DNA of 24,496 nucleotides. It comes from Bacillota bacterium. Its GTDB lineage: Bacteria; Bacillota; Clostridia; Acetivibrionales; JAFADI01. The notes under the pieces were generated by a model that did not search any database, was not told the origin of the DNA, and was given only the letters and a program-made list of their open reading frames with translations. The translations under genes were made by a program, and so were the position numbers. Numbering within the stretch: position 1 is the stretch's first letter; every line of letters begins with the position of its first letter. Below are positions 1 through 8,273 of the stretch, in pieces. Location: contig JAFADI010000047.1 in NCBI GenBank assembly GCA_023424965.1, positions 1 to 24,496 on the forward strand. Reading direction: 5' to 3'.

Positions 1-1660
1 GCTTTTCCATGTATTCCGACATGTCGAGCCTTATCAGGGCTTCTTCGCTTTCGAAAAGTTCCACTGCCAGCGCCTTGACGAGCTCCGTTTTTCCCACGCC
101 CGTAGGACCTACGAATATGAAGGATGCAGGCCTCTTCTTCTTTTTGAAGCCCGACCTGCTTCTCCGGATGGCTTTTGCAACGCTGGTAACCGCTTCATGC
201 TGGCCGATAACCCGGCCATGGATCCTGTCCTCCAGGTTCAGCAGCTTTTCCGCCTCGATTTCCGTGATCTTCTGCACGGGAATCTTGGTCCAGGCCTCCA
301 CAACGTAGGCGATATCGTCTACGGTAATCTCCACATCCTTGTTCTTGTCCTCGATATCCCTTATCTGCTGCAGCAGCTTGCATTCACGCACCTTCAGGTC
401 TGCAGCCTTCTGGTAGTCCTCGATGGAATCCGCCGAAATGGCATATTCCTTCTCTTCCTGCACTTTCTTCAACTCTTCTTTTAAAGACTCCAGCTCAACC
501 AGGCCCACATTCTTCAGGTTTGCCCGTGAACCCGCCTCGTCCACCACGTCGATGGCCTTGTCGGGCAGGAACCTGTCGGTGATATACCTTTCGGAAAGCA
601 CTGCCGCTGTCTTTAAAACCTCATCGGAGATTTTAACCCGGTGATAGTTTTCATAGTAATGCTTGATGCCTTTTAATATCTCAATGGTCTCCTGAACGGA
701 AGGCTCCTCTACCACAACGGGCTGGAACCTCCTTTCAAGGGCCGAGTCTTTTTCAATGTGCTTCCTGTATTCATTGAGGGTGGTCGCTCCGATAATCTGG
801 ATTTCCCCTCTTGAAAGGGCAGGCTTTAAAATATTGGCGGCGTTCATGGCGCCTTCCGCTTCCCCTGCTCCCATGATGTTGTGCAGTTCGTCGATCACCA
901 GAATGATATTGCCCAGGCTTTTGGCCTCTTCCAGAATGCCCTTCATCCTGCCTTCAAACTGTCCCCGGAACTGGGTGCCGGCAACAATTCCCGTAAGATC
1001 CAGAAGGTATACCTCCACATTGAACAGCTTTGCCGGAACCTGCCTTTCGGCGATTCTAACGGCGAGGCCTTCCGCAATGGCGGTTTTCCCGACACCGGGT
1101 TCACCGATGAGGACAGGGTTGTTCTTGGTTCTCCGGTTCAGTATCTGTATGACCCTGTCAATTTCCCTGTGCCTTCCGATAACCGTGTCCAGTTTATTCT
1201 CCTTTGCCTGGTCCGTCAGGTTTGCTCCGTACATATCCAGATATTTTTTCTTCTTCGGAGCCTTCTTTTCCTGGGTTTTCGTCCGGGTACTGTTTTTGCC
1301 GTCCTTGTCGTCCATCTGTTCCCTGTGCTGCTCTCTTAAAGGTTCCGAACCATCCTCATTTTTTGAAAAAGCCTTGTTTATAAAGCTGAAAAAAGGATTT
1401 TCCTTGTTGGTTCCGTTATTGGGAGCAATACTGTTGTTCATGCTGTCGGCATCTATATTATCAAACAAATTGCTAACCTGCTTATTCAGGCTGTCGATAT
1501 CCTCTTCCGTCATGCCGGTCTGCTCTATAAGCTGATTAATAGGCTTTATTCCTTGCCTTTTTGCACAGGTCAGACATAAACCTTCCTGGGTCTGCTTGCC
1601 GTCGACGATTTTCGTTATGAATACTACCGCGTAATTTTCTTTACATGCTGAACACATCAT
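1..1660 (-). CDS. clpE: ClpE-like AAA+ unfoldase, C-terminus cut by window edge
   Basis: Class I Clp/Hsp100 ATPase that would unfold proteins for the ClpP protease in the cytoplasm. About 553 codons are visible. The N-terminus has a four-cysteine zinc-finger pattern (C3, C6, C29, C32) in place of the double Clp_N domain of ClpC/ClpB, which is the ClpE layout. Next come a low-complexity linker and a first AAA+ module with Walker A GEPGVGKT at about residues 186-193 and a Walker B ending VIDELHN near 255. A short charged middle segment follows, then a second module with Walker A GPTGVGKT near 517. The frame runs off the window in this second module, so the ClpP-docking loop is not visible. Start: AGGAGGT lies 10 nt before ATG at 1660, and a second ATG follows immediately. 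No CtsR-type heptamer repeat was seen upstream. The ClpE assignment rests on the zinc finger and missing Clp_N; a divergent ClpC-like protein is the alternative. Confidence 0.88.
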   Translation of the reverse strand, partial: MMCSACKENYAVVFITKIVDGKQTQEGLCLTCAKRQGIKPINQLIEQTGMTEEDIDSLNKQVSNLFDNIDADSMNNSIAPNNGTNKENPFFSFINKAFSKNEDGSEPLREQHREQMDDKDGKNSTRTKTQEKKAPKKKKYLDMYGANLTDQAKENKLDTVIGRHREIDRVIQILNRRTKNNPVLIGEPGVGKTAIAEGLAVRIAERQVPAKLFNVEVYLLDLTGIVAGTQFRGQFEGRMKGILEEAKSLGNIILVIDELHNIMGAGEAEGAMNAANILKPALSRGEIQIIGATTLNEYRKHIEKDSALERRFQPVVVEEPSVQETIEILKGIKHYYENYHRVKISDEVLKTAAVLSERYITDRFLPDKAIDVVDEAGSRANLKNVGLVELESLKEELKKVQEEKEYAISADSIEDYQKAADLKVRECKLLQQIRDIEDKNKDVEITVDDIAYVVEAWTKIPVQKITEIEAEKLLNLEDRIHGRVIGQHEAVTSVAKAIRRSRSGFKKKKRPASFIFVGPTGVGKTELVKALAVELFESEEALIRLDMSEYMEK

Positions 1661-1750
1661 TTATACAGCCACCTCCTGTCGCAGCTCTTCCTATATATTA
1701 TACGTATTTCCCCTTGATCCGTCTGTTTCCCTAATATGAGGTTGAATCAA

Positions 1751-1780
1751 AATATATATAAATGTATGCTTGGCATACAA
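1751..1780 (-). promoter_or_regulatory. Candidate promoter with palindromic operator upstream of the Clp ATPase
   Basis: TTGTAT at 1780-1775 is followed, after 16-18 nt, by AT-rich -10 candidates (TATATA or TATATT, 1758-1751). A perfect 7 bp inverted repeat, TGTATGC-TTG-GCATACA (1763-1779), lies over the -35 and spacer. It looks like a repressor operator, but the regulator is unknown. The distance to the start codon is about 90 nt. Confidence 0.4.
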
Positions 1781-1890
1781 TATATGCATTTATTAAATTT
1801 AAGTATACCACAGAATGGTGTTGTGGTCGAATAACGAAGCCCACCCTTACAAATCCACCGGAGTAAATAAATAGATTTAACTTGTCGTAA

Positions 1891-1954
1891 ATAAAAATAC
1901 CTGTGCTATAGTCAATATATCTGGATATTTCAACTACAATACAGGTATTTTTAT
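1891..1954 (-). terminator. Long nested inverted repeat after pit, possible terminator
   Basis: A perfect 14 bp inverted repeat (1891-1904 with 1941-1954) begins 18 nt after the pit stop codon. The 36 nt between the arms contains a smaller palindrome, ATATC-TG-GATAT, so the whole can fold as one long imperfect hairpin. Read on the minus strand the distal arm ends in a T-rich run. This fits an intrinsic terminator for the DUF47-pit operon, although the stem is AT-rich. The remaining bases of 1661-1972 hold the Clp promoter and no convincing gene. Confidence 0.45.
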
Positions 1955-1972
1955 CTTTTCCAATAGCATTCT

Positions 1973-2980
1973 TTAGAGGCCAAGCAATTTTAAGATAGCC
2001 ATCACTGCCGAGGCAATCAATGCAGTTGTAGGAATGGTAAGCACCCAGGCCCACACAATATTCCTGGCAATGGCCCATCTCACGGCGGAAAGCCTTTTGG
2101 AAGCTCCCACACCCATAACCGCCGTGGATATGATGTGGGTGGTGCTCACAGGCGCTCCGAAATAGGTCATGGTTTCAATGACCATAGCGGATCCCGTCTG
2201 CGCTGCAAATCCGTTGATGGGCTCCATTTTCAGCATGTTCAGCCCGACGGTTTTAATGATCCTCCAGCCTCCGATGGAGGTTCCTAATGCCATGGCAGTG
2301 GCACAGGCAAAAATTACCCAGGTCTGGGTTCCCTGCTTCCCCCCGTTCATATTTGCCGCAATCAGCGCCAGGGTGATGATACCCATGGACTTCTGTGCGT
2401 CGTTATTTCCGTGGGAATAAGACATTAATGCAGCCGATAGGATCTGGAGTTTTGCAAACCATTTATTTACCGTGCGGTGGGACAGAGGTTTCAAGAGAAT
2501 ATTGAGCAGCTTCATTAGCATATATCCCAGCAGGAAGCCTATGACGGGAGAAGCGATCAGGGGCAGAAGCACCTTTTTCACCACTCCGTCCCATTTGATG
2601 GACTCAATGCTGAAGGTATATACGATGGCCGCACCGATGATGGCCCCGAACAGGGCATGGGAGGAACTGCTGGGAATGGCATAGTACCATGTGATCAGAT
2701 TCCAGATGATTGCAGCAATCAGCGCTGCGATGACCACGTATTCGTTTATGAGGCTGTTGTCTACCAGGTCCTTGGCGATGGTGCCCGCCACACTCTGATT
2801 GACCAGGGCTCCCACAAAGTTCAGGATTGCCGCCATAATGATTGCGGTCTTGGGTGACAGCACCCTGGTGGAAACCGTCGTCGCGATTGAATTGGCCGTG
2901 TCATGAAAGCCGTTTATAAAATCGAAGCAAAGGGCTAAAACCACAACGGCGGCAAGAGTAAAAGTAATACCACTAGGCAT
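1973..2980 (-). CDS. pit: Inorganic phosphate transporter, PiT family
   Basis: Low-affinity phosphate (probably metal-phosphate) symporter of the cytoplasmic membrane, 335 residues, a normal length for bacterial PiT proteins. It is almost entirely hydrophobic, with about ten membrane segments. The two inverted PiT signature repeats are visible: FDFINGFHDTANSIAT near residues 19-34 and SYSHGNNDAQKSMG near 187-200. A PVSTTHIISTAVMGVG stretch lies in the C-terminal half. The ATG overlaps the end of the DUF47 gene by 8 nt (ATGCCTAG), so translation is probably coupled. DUF47-Pit pairing is common in Firmicutes (ykaA-pit in Bacillus subtilis). Control is likely through the Pho-box-like promoter ahead of the DUF47 gene. 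Confidence 0.95.
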   Translation of the reverse strand: MPSGITFTLAAVVVLALCFDFINGFHDTANSIATTVSTRVLSPKTAIIMAAILNFVGALVNQSVAGTIAKDLVDNSLINEYVVIAALIAAIIWNLITWYYAIPSSSSHALFGAIIGAAIVYTFSIESIKWDGVVKKVLLPLIASPVIGFLLGYMLMKLLNILLKPLSHRTVNKWFAKLQILSAALMSYSHGNNDAQKSMGIITLALIAANMNGGKQGTQTWVIFACATAMALGTSIGGWRIIKTVGLNMLKMEPINGFAAQTGSAMVIETMTYFGAPVSTTHIISTAVMGVGASKRLSAVRWAIARNIVWAWVLTIPTTALIASAVMAILKLLGL

Positions 2981-3596
2981 GCTTCATTACAACCCCTTCT
3001 ACGATATTGGCAACATCTTCACACGCATCAAGGGTATTTTCAAGATACTCGTAGATTTCTTTCCATTTAATTACTTCTACAGCGTTGTTTTCTTTAATAA
3101 AAAGCTTGGTTATGGCAGTCCTGAAGATGGTATCCCCTTCGTCCTCAATCCTGTTCACTTCGATGATCTTTTCCTTTAATGCCTTGCTGGTTTTCATGTA
3201 TTTGAGCTCGCTCATGAGACTTTTCAATTCCTGGGTACATTTAACAATCAGCCGGGCCATCTCTTTGGCATCCTCGGTAATTTCACTTACGTTGAACATA
3301 TTAAACCTGTGGGCCGTGGATTCGATGTCGTCGGTAATGTTGTCCATTTCCTTTGCAATGAGGTTGATATCTTCTCTATCGATGGGAGTGATAAAAGACT
3401 TGTTCAACTGCTCGAGAACCTTATGGACCTGAATGTCACATTCATGTTCACACTCTTCAATGGCCTTGACTTTTTCATTTACCCTTACATAATTGTTCAT
3501 CAGTTCCTCGAGCATTTTCGCAGCTTTGCATGTATGTTCCGCAGTTTCGACAAACAAGTCGAAAAACACTTCTTCTTTGCGCGTTATTCTAAACAT
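2973..3596 (-). CDS. DUF47 family (PhoU-like) Pit accessory protein
   Basis: A 207-residue, largely alpha-helical, charged protein without signal peptide or membrane segment. It resembles the DUF47/PhoU-like family encoded beside PiT transporters and thought to modulate phosphate uptake. Acidic motifs of the E/DxxxD type recur (for example EMDNITDDIE and NRIEDEGD), as in the metal-binding bundles of PhoU relatives. The start chosen is ATG at 3596 (MFRITRKEE), because GGAGGA lies 8 nt upstream; the frame stays open to 3617 but that start has no comparable site. It is the first gene of a two-gene operon and overlaps pit by 8 nt. The family assignment is firm; the biochemical role is only inferred from the neighbour. 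Confidence 0.9.
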   Translation of the reverse strand: MFRITRKEEVFFDLFVETAEHTCKAAKMLEELMNNYVRVNEKVKAIEECEHECDIQVHKVLEQLNKSFITPIDREDINLIAKEMDNITDDIESTAHRFNMFNVSEITEDAKEMARLIVKCTQELKSLMSELKYMKTSKALKEKIIEVNRIEDEGDTIFRTAITKLFIKENNAVEVIKWKEIYEYLENTLDACEDVANIVEGVVMKHA

Positions 3597-3639
3597 TTCT
3601 ACATTCCTCCGCACCACGTAATTTATTAGTCCAAAATGG

Positions 3640-3679
3640 ATTATACAATAGTGTTAACCTAAACACAACATTCTCTTAA
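3640..3679 (-). promoter_or_regulatory. Promoter with Pho-box-like direct repeats for DUF47-pit
   Basis: On the minus strand three hexamers occur at exact 11 bp intervals: TTAAGA (3679-3674), TTGTGT (3668-3663) and TTAACA (3657-3652). TATAAT follows at 3645-3640. TTGTGT is also a reasonable -35, 17 nt from that -10. TTAACA-like repeats separated by 5 nt are the known binding pattern of Bacillus PhoP, and their position over the -35 just ahead of a phosphate transporter operon fits Pho control. Confidence 0.65.
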
Positions 3680-3699
3680 CCTATAATTTACACATATCC

Positions 3700-3735
3700 A
3701 GCCTATTTGGGGACAAATCCACCAATGGATAGGCT
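3700..3735. repeat. Inverted repeat in the MFS-DUF47 intergenic region
   Basis: AGCCTAT (3700-3706) pairs with ATAGGCT (3729-3735), and TCCA/TGGA can pair inside the loop, giving a small nested hairpin about 60 nt upstream of the DUF47-pit -10. It could be the end of the uvrA-MFS transcript or a leader structure. There is no T-run, so it is not a standard terminator. Confidence 0.4.
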
Positions 3736-3754
3736 TCTAAGGGAAAAGCCCCAA

Positions 3755-3771
3755 TGTTAAATTTTTGTTAA
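3755..3771 (-). promoter_or_regulatory. Second TTAACA direct-repeat pair (possible distal Pho box)
   Basis: TTAACA (3771-3766) and TTAACA (3760-3755) are perfect copies separated by 5 nt on the minus strand, the same 11 bp spacing as the promoter-proximal set. They lie roughly 110-125 bp upstream of the -10 of the DUF47-pit promoter. No additional hexamer in register was seen on either side. Confidence 0.45.
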
Positions 3772-3857
3772 CTTTACTACTGTACTGGTATCTTAATAAT
3801 ACAAAATTATTATGGCAAATGTAGAATTTCTTTATGACGGATATGTTTAGAAAAGGC

Positions 3858-5123
3858 TCATTTATACTCCCTCACACGCCTCAGCATGATAATGAGGCCC
3901 GCCAGAATGAAAATCGTGGATGAGGCAAAGAGAAAATCAAGTCCCAGAAAGTCGAAAATGAGTCCGGCAAAAACCGGATTGAGGGCGAACAAAGGCCCCA
4001 TGAGGAAATTCCGCAAACCTATGTACAGAGGCTGGTTTTCACTTTCCTGGCAAAGGTTCAGGGCAAGATTGTTTTCGTTGACATTCCTGGCGCTTTGCGC
4101 CAGCCCGAACAAACCCATGGATATATAAAATACCAGAATATCCGACATCAGGTAAGTGAGCAGCAGGGCGGGCAGAAAAATGACTGCCGACAGTTCCAGG
4201 GTTATCTTAAACCCGTATTTGTCTCCGATGAGACCCCACAGGAGGTAGCCTACGCTCTGGCTGATCAAGAGTATGAAGGTGGCATAGGCAACCTGCTGCC
4301 CAATGATTCCCAGCTTTTCCTTCGCAAACAGAATGTGAAAGGCAAAGGCCATCTTCCCGAAGCCCCCGATGAGCGCCACCGTTATCAGATACCAGGAGAA
4401 ATTGGTATCTGATTTGATAACTCCCACCATCCTGTTCCAATAATTTTCCCTGTTGTCGGCGTTGAGGCCTTTCTCCGATTCCTCCTCAACGGACAGGGAC
4501 ACGATCCAGATGGATATCATGGTCAGGGAAAACACAATCAAAAAGAGCACGCCATAGTTTACGGGGTAGGAAAACTTGTGGATCACCACCCCCATCAGCA
4601 GCGCTCCCATGGATTCGAAAACCCCTGAAATTGTGGACCGGATACCCATGAACCGTCCCCTGTATTCATTGGGTATGATTTTGACGATGAAGTTCAGCCA
4701 GGTGATATTGGTGAACGCCGAGAAGAGGCCGATGAGGGAATAAAACAGGTAAAAGAGGACCACAAACAGAACCGGATTGCTTCTGGCAAAAAGCAGAACA
4801 TCAAGACCCAGCAAAAGCCACATCAGCCTCAGAGCCAGTGCGTTTTTCAGGAGGAAGGGCTTATACAGCCGAAGCTTCTCCAGCTTTTTGGACACCAGGA
4901 TCTGAGGCGAGAACATCAGCAGGATGTTCAGAAAGGAAAGCAGACCGATCAGCCACTTCTGCGAAACAAAATCCGAAATGAAATAAGTGAGAACCGTATT
5001 GAGGGGAACCATCCCCATGGCCAGGTTAAAAAAGCTGCCGTCAGAAATATTGAGTATATAGTTTCTGACAAGGGGGCTCCTCTTCTCTGTGTCTTCTTCT
5101 TTTTGCATTGATCTCACCGGCAT
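3858..5123 (-). CDS. Major facilitator superfamily transporter
   Basis: About 421 residues with roughly twelve hydrophobic segments split into two halves by a charged central loop (near EEESEKGLNADNRENYW). This is the MFS architecture of a cytoplasmic-membrane secondary transporter. The loop motif PNEYRGRFMGIRS matches the RGR-type signature common in MFS exporters; substrate unknown. The gene starts about 20 nt after the uvrA stop with no terminator between, so it is probably co-transcribed with uvrA. Start: ATG at 5123 has AAGGG 9 nt upstream. An in-frame TTG at 5132 and an ATG at 5108 are alternatives. The link with uvrA may be only positional, although an SOS-induced efflux role is possible. 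Confidence 0.85.
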   Translation of the reverse strand: MPVRSMQKEEDTEKRSPLVRNYILNISDGSFFNLAMGMVPLNTVLTYFISDFVSQKWLIGLLSFLNILLMFSPQILVSKKLEKLRLYKPFLLKNALALRLMWLLLGLDVLLFARSNPVLFVVLFYLFYSLIGLFSAFTNITWLNFIVKIIPNEYRGRFMGIRSTISGVFESMGALLMGVVIHKFSYPVNYGVLFLIVFSLTMISIWIVSLSVEEESEKGLNADNRENYWNRMVGVIKSDTNFSWYLITVALIGGFGKMAFAFHILFAKEKLGIIGQQVAYATFILLISQSVGYLLWGLIGDKYGFKITLELSAVIFLPALLLTYLMSDILVFYISMGLFGLAQSARNVNENNLALNLCQESENQPLYIGLRNFLMGPLFALNPVFAGLIFDFLGLDFLFASSTIFILAGLIIMLRRVREYK

Positions 5124-5143
5124 ACGAATCAACCCTTGATCAG

Positions 5144-7966
5144 CTAGATTATTTTCTTCAAAAAATGTCCTGTATGGGATTCTTCAACTTTTACCACTTC
5201 TTCGGGCGTTCCTTCGGCAATGATACTACCGCCCTTGTTTCCGCCTTCCGGTCCAAGGTCGATCAGATGGTCTGCCGTTTTTATCACATCCAGGTTGTGC
5301 TCAATGACTATCACCGTATTTCCGCTGTCCACAAGCCTTTGCAGAATATCGATCAGCCTGTGGACATCCGCAACATGGAGTCCTGTGGTGGGCTCATCCA
5401 GGATGTACATGGTGCTTCCGGTACTGCGCTTTGAAAGCTCGGTGGCAAGCTTGACCCTTTGGGCCTCGCCTCCCGAAAGGGTTGTGGAGGGCTGCCCCAC
5501 CTTTACATAGCCAAGCCCCACATCATAAAGGGTCTGGAGCTTTTTCTGGATACGGGGGATGTTCTTAAAAAATTCAAGAGCATCTTCCACCGTCATGTCC
5601 AGCACTTCGGCGATATTTTTTCCCTTATACCTCACTTCCAGGGTCTCCCGGTTGTAGCGCTTGCCTTTGCACACCTCGCAGGGCACATAAACGTCGGGTA
5701 AAAAGTGCATCTCAATCTTAATGATACCGTCGCCGTTGCAGGCTTCGCAGCGCCCGCCTTTTACATTGAAGCTGAACCTTCCGGACTTGTAGCCCTTCAT
5801 CTTTGCTTCGGTGGTCTCCGAGAAAACCTCCCGGATATGGTCGAATACCCCCGTATAAGTGGCGGGGTTGGACCGGGGGGTCCTCCCGATGGGTGACTGG
5901 TCGATATCGATTACCTTGTCCAGGTGGTCCAGACCTTTTATAAAGTCATGTTCTCCCGCTCTGGTCCTGGCTTTGTTCAGCTCCGCCGCCAGCTTCTTGT
6001 ACAGGATTTCATTGACAAGGGAGCTTTTTCCGGAGCCGGATACACCGGTGACGCAGGTAAATACGCCCAGAGGGAACTTGACATTCACGTTTTTCAGATT
6101 GTTCTCCCTGGCGCCCACGACTTCAAGCCATTTCCCATTGGCTTTCCTTCTCTTTTCCGGTATTTCGATTTTTTTGCTGCCGCTCAGGTAAAGGCCGGTG
6201 ATTGACTCCCGGCACTGCTTGATATACTCCACATCCCCTTCCGCCACCACATGTCCCCCGTGAATCCCTGCTCCGGGTCCCATATCTATAATATGATCGG
6301 CAGCATACATGGTTTCTTCGTCATGCTCCACGACGATTAGGGTGTTGCCCAGGCTCTGGAGCCTTTTGAGGGTTTTGAGGAGTTTTTCGTTGTCCCTCTG
6401 GTGCAAGCCTATGCTGGGCTCATCCAGGATATAGAGGACTCCCATCAGCCCTGAGCCGATCTGGGTAGCCAGCCTTATTCTCTGGGCCTCGCCTCCCGAG
6501 AGGGTTCCTGCGGAGCGTGAAAGCGTGAGATAGCCGAGGCCTACATCCACCAGAAAACCAACCCTGGCATTGATCTCCTTCAATATCTGATGGGCGATCA
6601 GCTTGTCCCTTTGGGTCAGGTCAAGGCTCCCAAAAAACTCTTTTATGTCCGAAACAGCCATTTTTGTAACTTCGTTAATGTTCCTTTTCCCTACCGTCAC
6701 GGCAAGGCTTTCCTTTTTGAGCCTGGCACCCTTGCATTCGGGGCAGGGATTGCTGCTCATGTATTCCTCGTAGTACTGTTTCATCCCTTCCGATTGCGTC
6801 TCCTTGTAGCGCCTTTCAATACTGCTTATGACTCCTTCAAAAGCGCTCATGAAGTTGCCGCTTCCATATTCCTTCTCGTAGGTGATTTTGATTTTCTCAC
6901 CCTTTGTGCCGTAGAGGATGATGTCCAGTATATGCGGGGGCAGCTTTTCAACCGGTGTGTGCACATTAAAGTTGTAGTGCTTGGCAAGTGCGTTTATATA
7001 CATCCTGGAATAGCCGTCCTGGTTCTCGATGTTCCAGCCTCCCACCACAATGGCTCCTTCTGCCAGCGATTTGGATTTGTCGGGTATGACAAGGTCCGGG
7101 TCTATCTTCAGCAGTGTTCCCAGACCGCTGCAAACAGGGCATGCTCCAAAAGGATTGTTAAAGGAAAACATTCTGGGCGTCAGTTCTTCGATGCTGATCC
7201 CGCAATCGCTGCAGGCGAAATTCTGGCTGAACAACAGCGCTTCCTTGTCTATCACATCCACAACCAGGATGCCGCTGCTCAAATGCAGCACCGTTTCCAC
7301 GGAATCCGCCAGCCTTTTCCGGATATCGGGCCTCACGACCAGCCTGTCCACAACAATTTCAATGGTGTGCTTTTTGTTCTTGTCCAGGTTGATCTCGCTG
7401 TTTATGTCAACGACCTCTCCATCGATTCTCAGCCTCACATACCCGCTCTTTTTTGCATCCTCAATCAGCTTGTGGTATTCGCCTTTTCTCCCCCTTACCA
7501 CAGGAGCCAGAAGCTGTATCTTCGAGCCTTCTTCCAGGGCCATGATATTGTCCACCATCTGGTCCACCGTTTGCTGGGAGATTTCCTTTCCGCAGATGTG
7601 GCAATGGGGAACCCCGATCCTGGCATACAAAAGCCTCAGATAGTCATAAATCTCCGTTACCGTTCCCACGGTGGAACGGGGATTCCTGCTGGTGGTCTTC
7701 TGGTCGATGGATATTGCAGGTGACAGTCCGTCTATGTAATCAACCTCCGGCTTTTCCATCTGCCCTAAAAACTGCCTGGCATATGCGGAGAGGGACTCCA
7801 CATACCTTCTCTGTCCTTCCGCGTAGATGGTATCGAAAGCAAGGGAGGATTTACCCGAGCCGCTTAAACCCGTGATGACCACAAATTTATCCCTGGGAAT
7901 CTCCACATCAATGTTTTTCAGATTGTGCTCTCTGGCACCTTTTATAAAAATACTGTCTCTGATCAT
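5144..7966 (-). CDS. uvrA: Excinuclease ABC subunit A
   Basis: Damage-recognition ATPase of nucleotide excision repair; a UvrA dimer loads UvrB at lesions. At 940 residues it is the normal length. It shows two ABC ATPase modules: Walker A GLSGSGKS at residues 33-40 and GVSGSGKS near 641-648, with signature motifs LSGGEAQRIRLA and LSGGEAQRVKLA and two ILDEP Walker B motifs. Zinc-binding CxxC pairs are present, including CSDC with CPVC in the N-terminal half and CEAC with CEVC in the C-terminal half. ATG at 7966 has AGGAG 6 nt upstream. It has its own promoter with a LexA-like box and is followed closely by an MFS gene. Nothing looks broken. Confidence 0.99.
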   Translation of the reverse strand: MIRDSIFIKGAREHNLKNIDVEIPRDKFVVITGLSGSGKSSLAFDTIYAEGQRRYVESLSAYARQFLGQMEKPEVDYIDGLSPAISIDQKTTSRNPRSTVGTVTEIYDYLRLLYARIGVPHCHICGKEISQQTVDQMVDNIMALEEGSKIQLLAPVVRGRKGEYHKLIEDAKKSGYVRLRIDGEVVDINSEINLDKNKKHTIEIVVDRLVVRPDIRKRLADSVETVLHLSSGILVVDVIDKEALLFSQNFACSDCGISIEELTPRMFSFNNPFGACPVCSGLGTLLKIDPDLVIPDKSKSLAEGAIVVGGWNIENQDGYSRMYINALAKHYNFNVHTPVEKLPPHILDIILYGTKGEKIKITYEKEYGSGNFMSAFEGVISSIERRYKETQSEGMKQYYEEYMSSNPCPECKGARLKKESLAVTVGKRNINEVTKMAVSDIKEFFGSLDLTQRDKLIAHQILKEINARVGFLVDVGLGYLTLSRSAGTLSGGEAQRIRLATQIGSGLMGVLYILDEPSIGLHQRDNEKLLKTLKRLQSLGNTLIVVEHDEETMYAADHIIDMGPGAGIHGGHVVAEGDVEYIKQCRESITGLYLSGSKKIEIPEKRRKANGKWLEVVGARENNLKNVNVKFPLGVFTCVTGVSGSGKSSLVNEILYKKLAAELNKARTRAGEHDFIKGLDHLDKVIDIDQSPIGRTPRSNPATYTGVFDHIREVFSETTEAKMKGYKSGRFSFNVKGGRCEACNGDGIIKIEMHFLPDVYVPCEVCKGKRYNRETLEVRYKGKNIAEVLDMTVEDALEFFKNIPRIQKKLQTLYDVGLGYVKVGQPSTTLSGGEAQRVKLATELSKRSTGSTMYILDEPTTGLHVADVHRLIDILQRLVDSGNTVIVIEHNLDVIKTADHLIDLGPEGGNKGGSIIAEGTPEEVVKVEESHTGHFLKKII

Positions 7967-8026
7967 AATATACTCCTAACGCATCAAATGGATAATGTAT
8001 CCATATAAGTCAATCAACCGCTTACT

Positions 8027-8065
8027 ATTATATCAAATCTAGAGAAAAAATCAAACATTTGTTCG
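8027..8065 (-). promoter_or_regulatory. uvrA promoter with LexA (SOS) box
   Basis: On the minus strand CGAACAAATGTTTG (8065-8052) matches the Gram-positive LexA/DinR pattern GAAC-N4-GTTC with one change. It overlaps a -35 element, TTGATT (8054-8049), followed 16 nt later by TATAAT (8032-8027). A repressor here would block polymerase, as expected for an SOS-induced uvrA. The same arrangement occurs at uvrB. Confidence 0.75.
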
Positions 8066-8273
8066 GTGCTTCTCCGGATTTAGCGCTCCATGGTGGATAA
8101 AATCCTTATTGCCTTCATTATATATACCACAGCAGCAGAAAAATTTAAACACCTAATACTTCCCATATGGGAGAGGCCTCTATCGAAGGGTTGTAAAGAA
8201 ATAGGGACAGAAGAAAAGTGTTATTATATATTCAAATTATTATTTTCCTAGTTTACTGGTATACATATATAGT
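8066..8273. other. Non-coding gap between the GntR gene and the uvrA promoter
   Basis: AT-rich sequence with no credible gene. It contains short perfect palindromes, TCCCATATGGGA (8161-8172) and AGAGGCCTCT (8172-8181), that adjoin one another, and two copies of TAGTTTAC near 8255-8276. No GC-rich stem followed by a T-run was found, so the end of the GntR transcript is not defined. Confidence 0.5.

Noticed and set aside
1731..2078. Open frame of 115 codons on the minus strand
   Set aside because: It overlaps the 3' end of pit in another frame and runs through AT-rich intergenic DNA; no start signal or family resemblance.
6590..7723. Long plus-strand open frame opposite uvrA
   Set aside because: It is antisense to a certain gene and its composition is the mirror of uvrA codons; no ribosome binding site or known domain.
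8203..8210. AGGGACAG resembling the right-edge GGGGACAG repeat
   Set aside because: Only eight bases match and no inverted partner end is found nearby.
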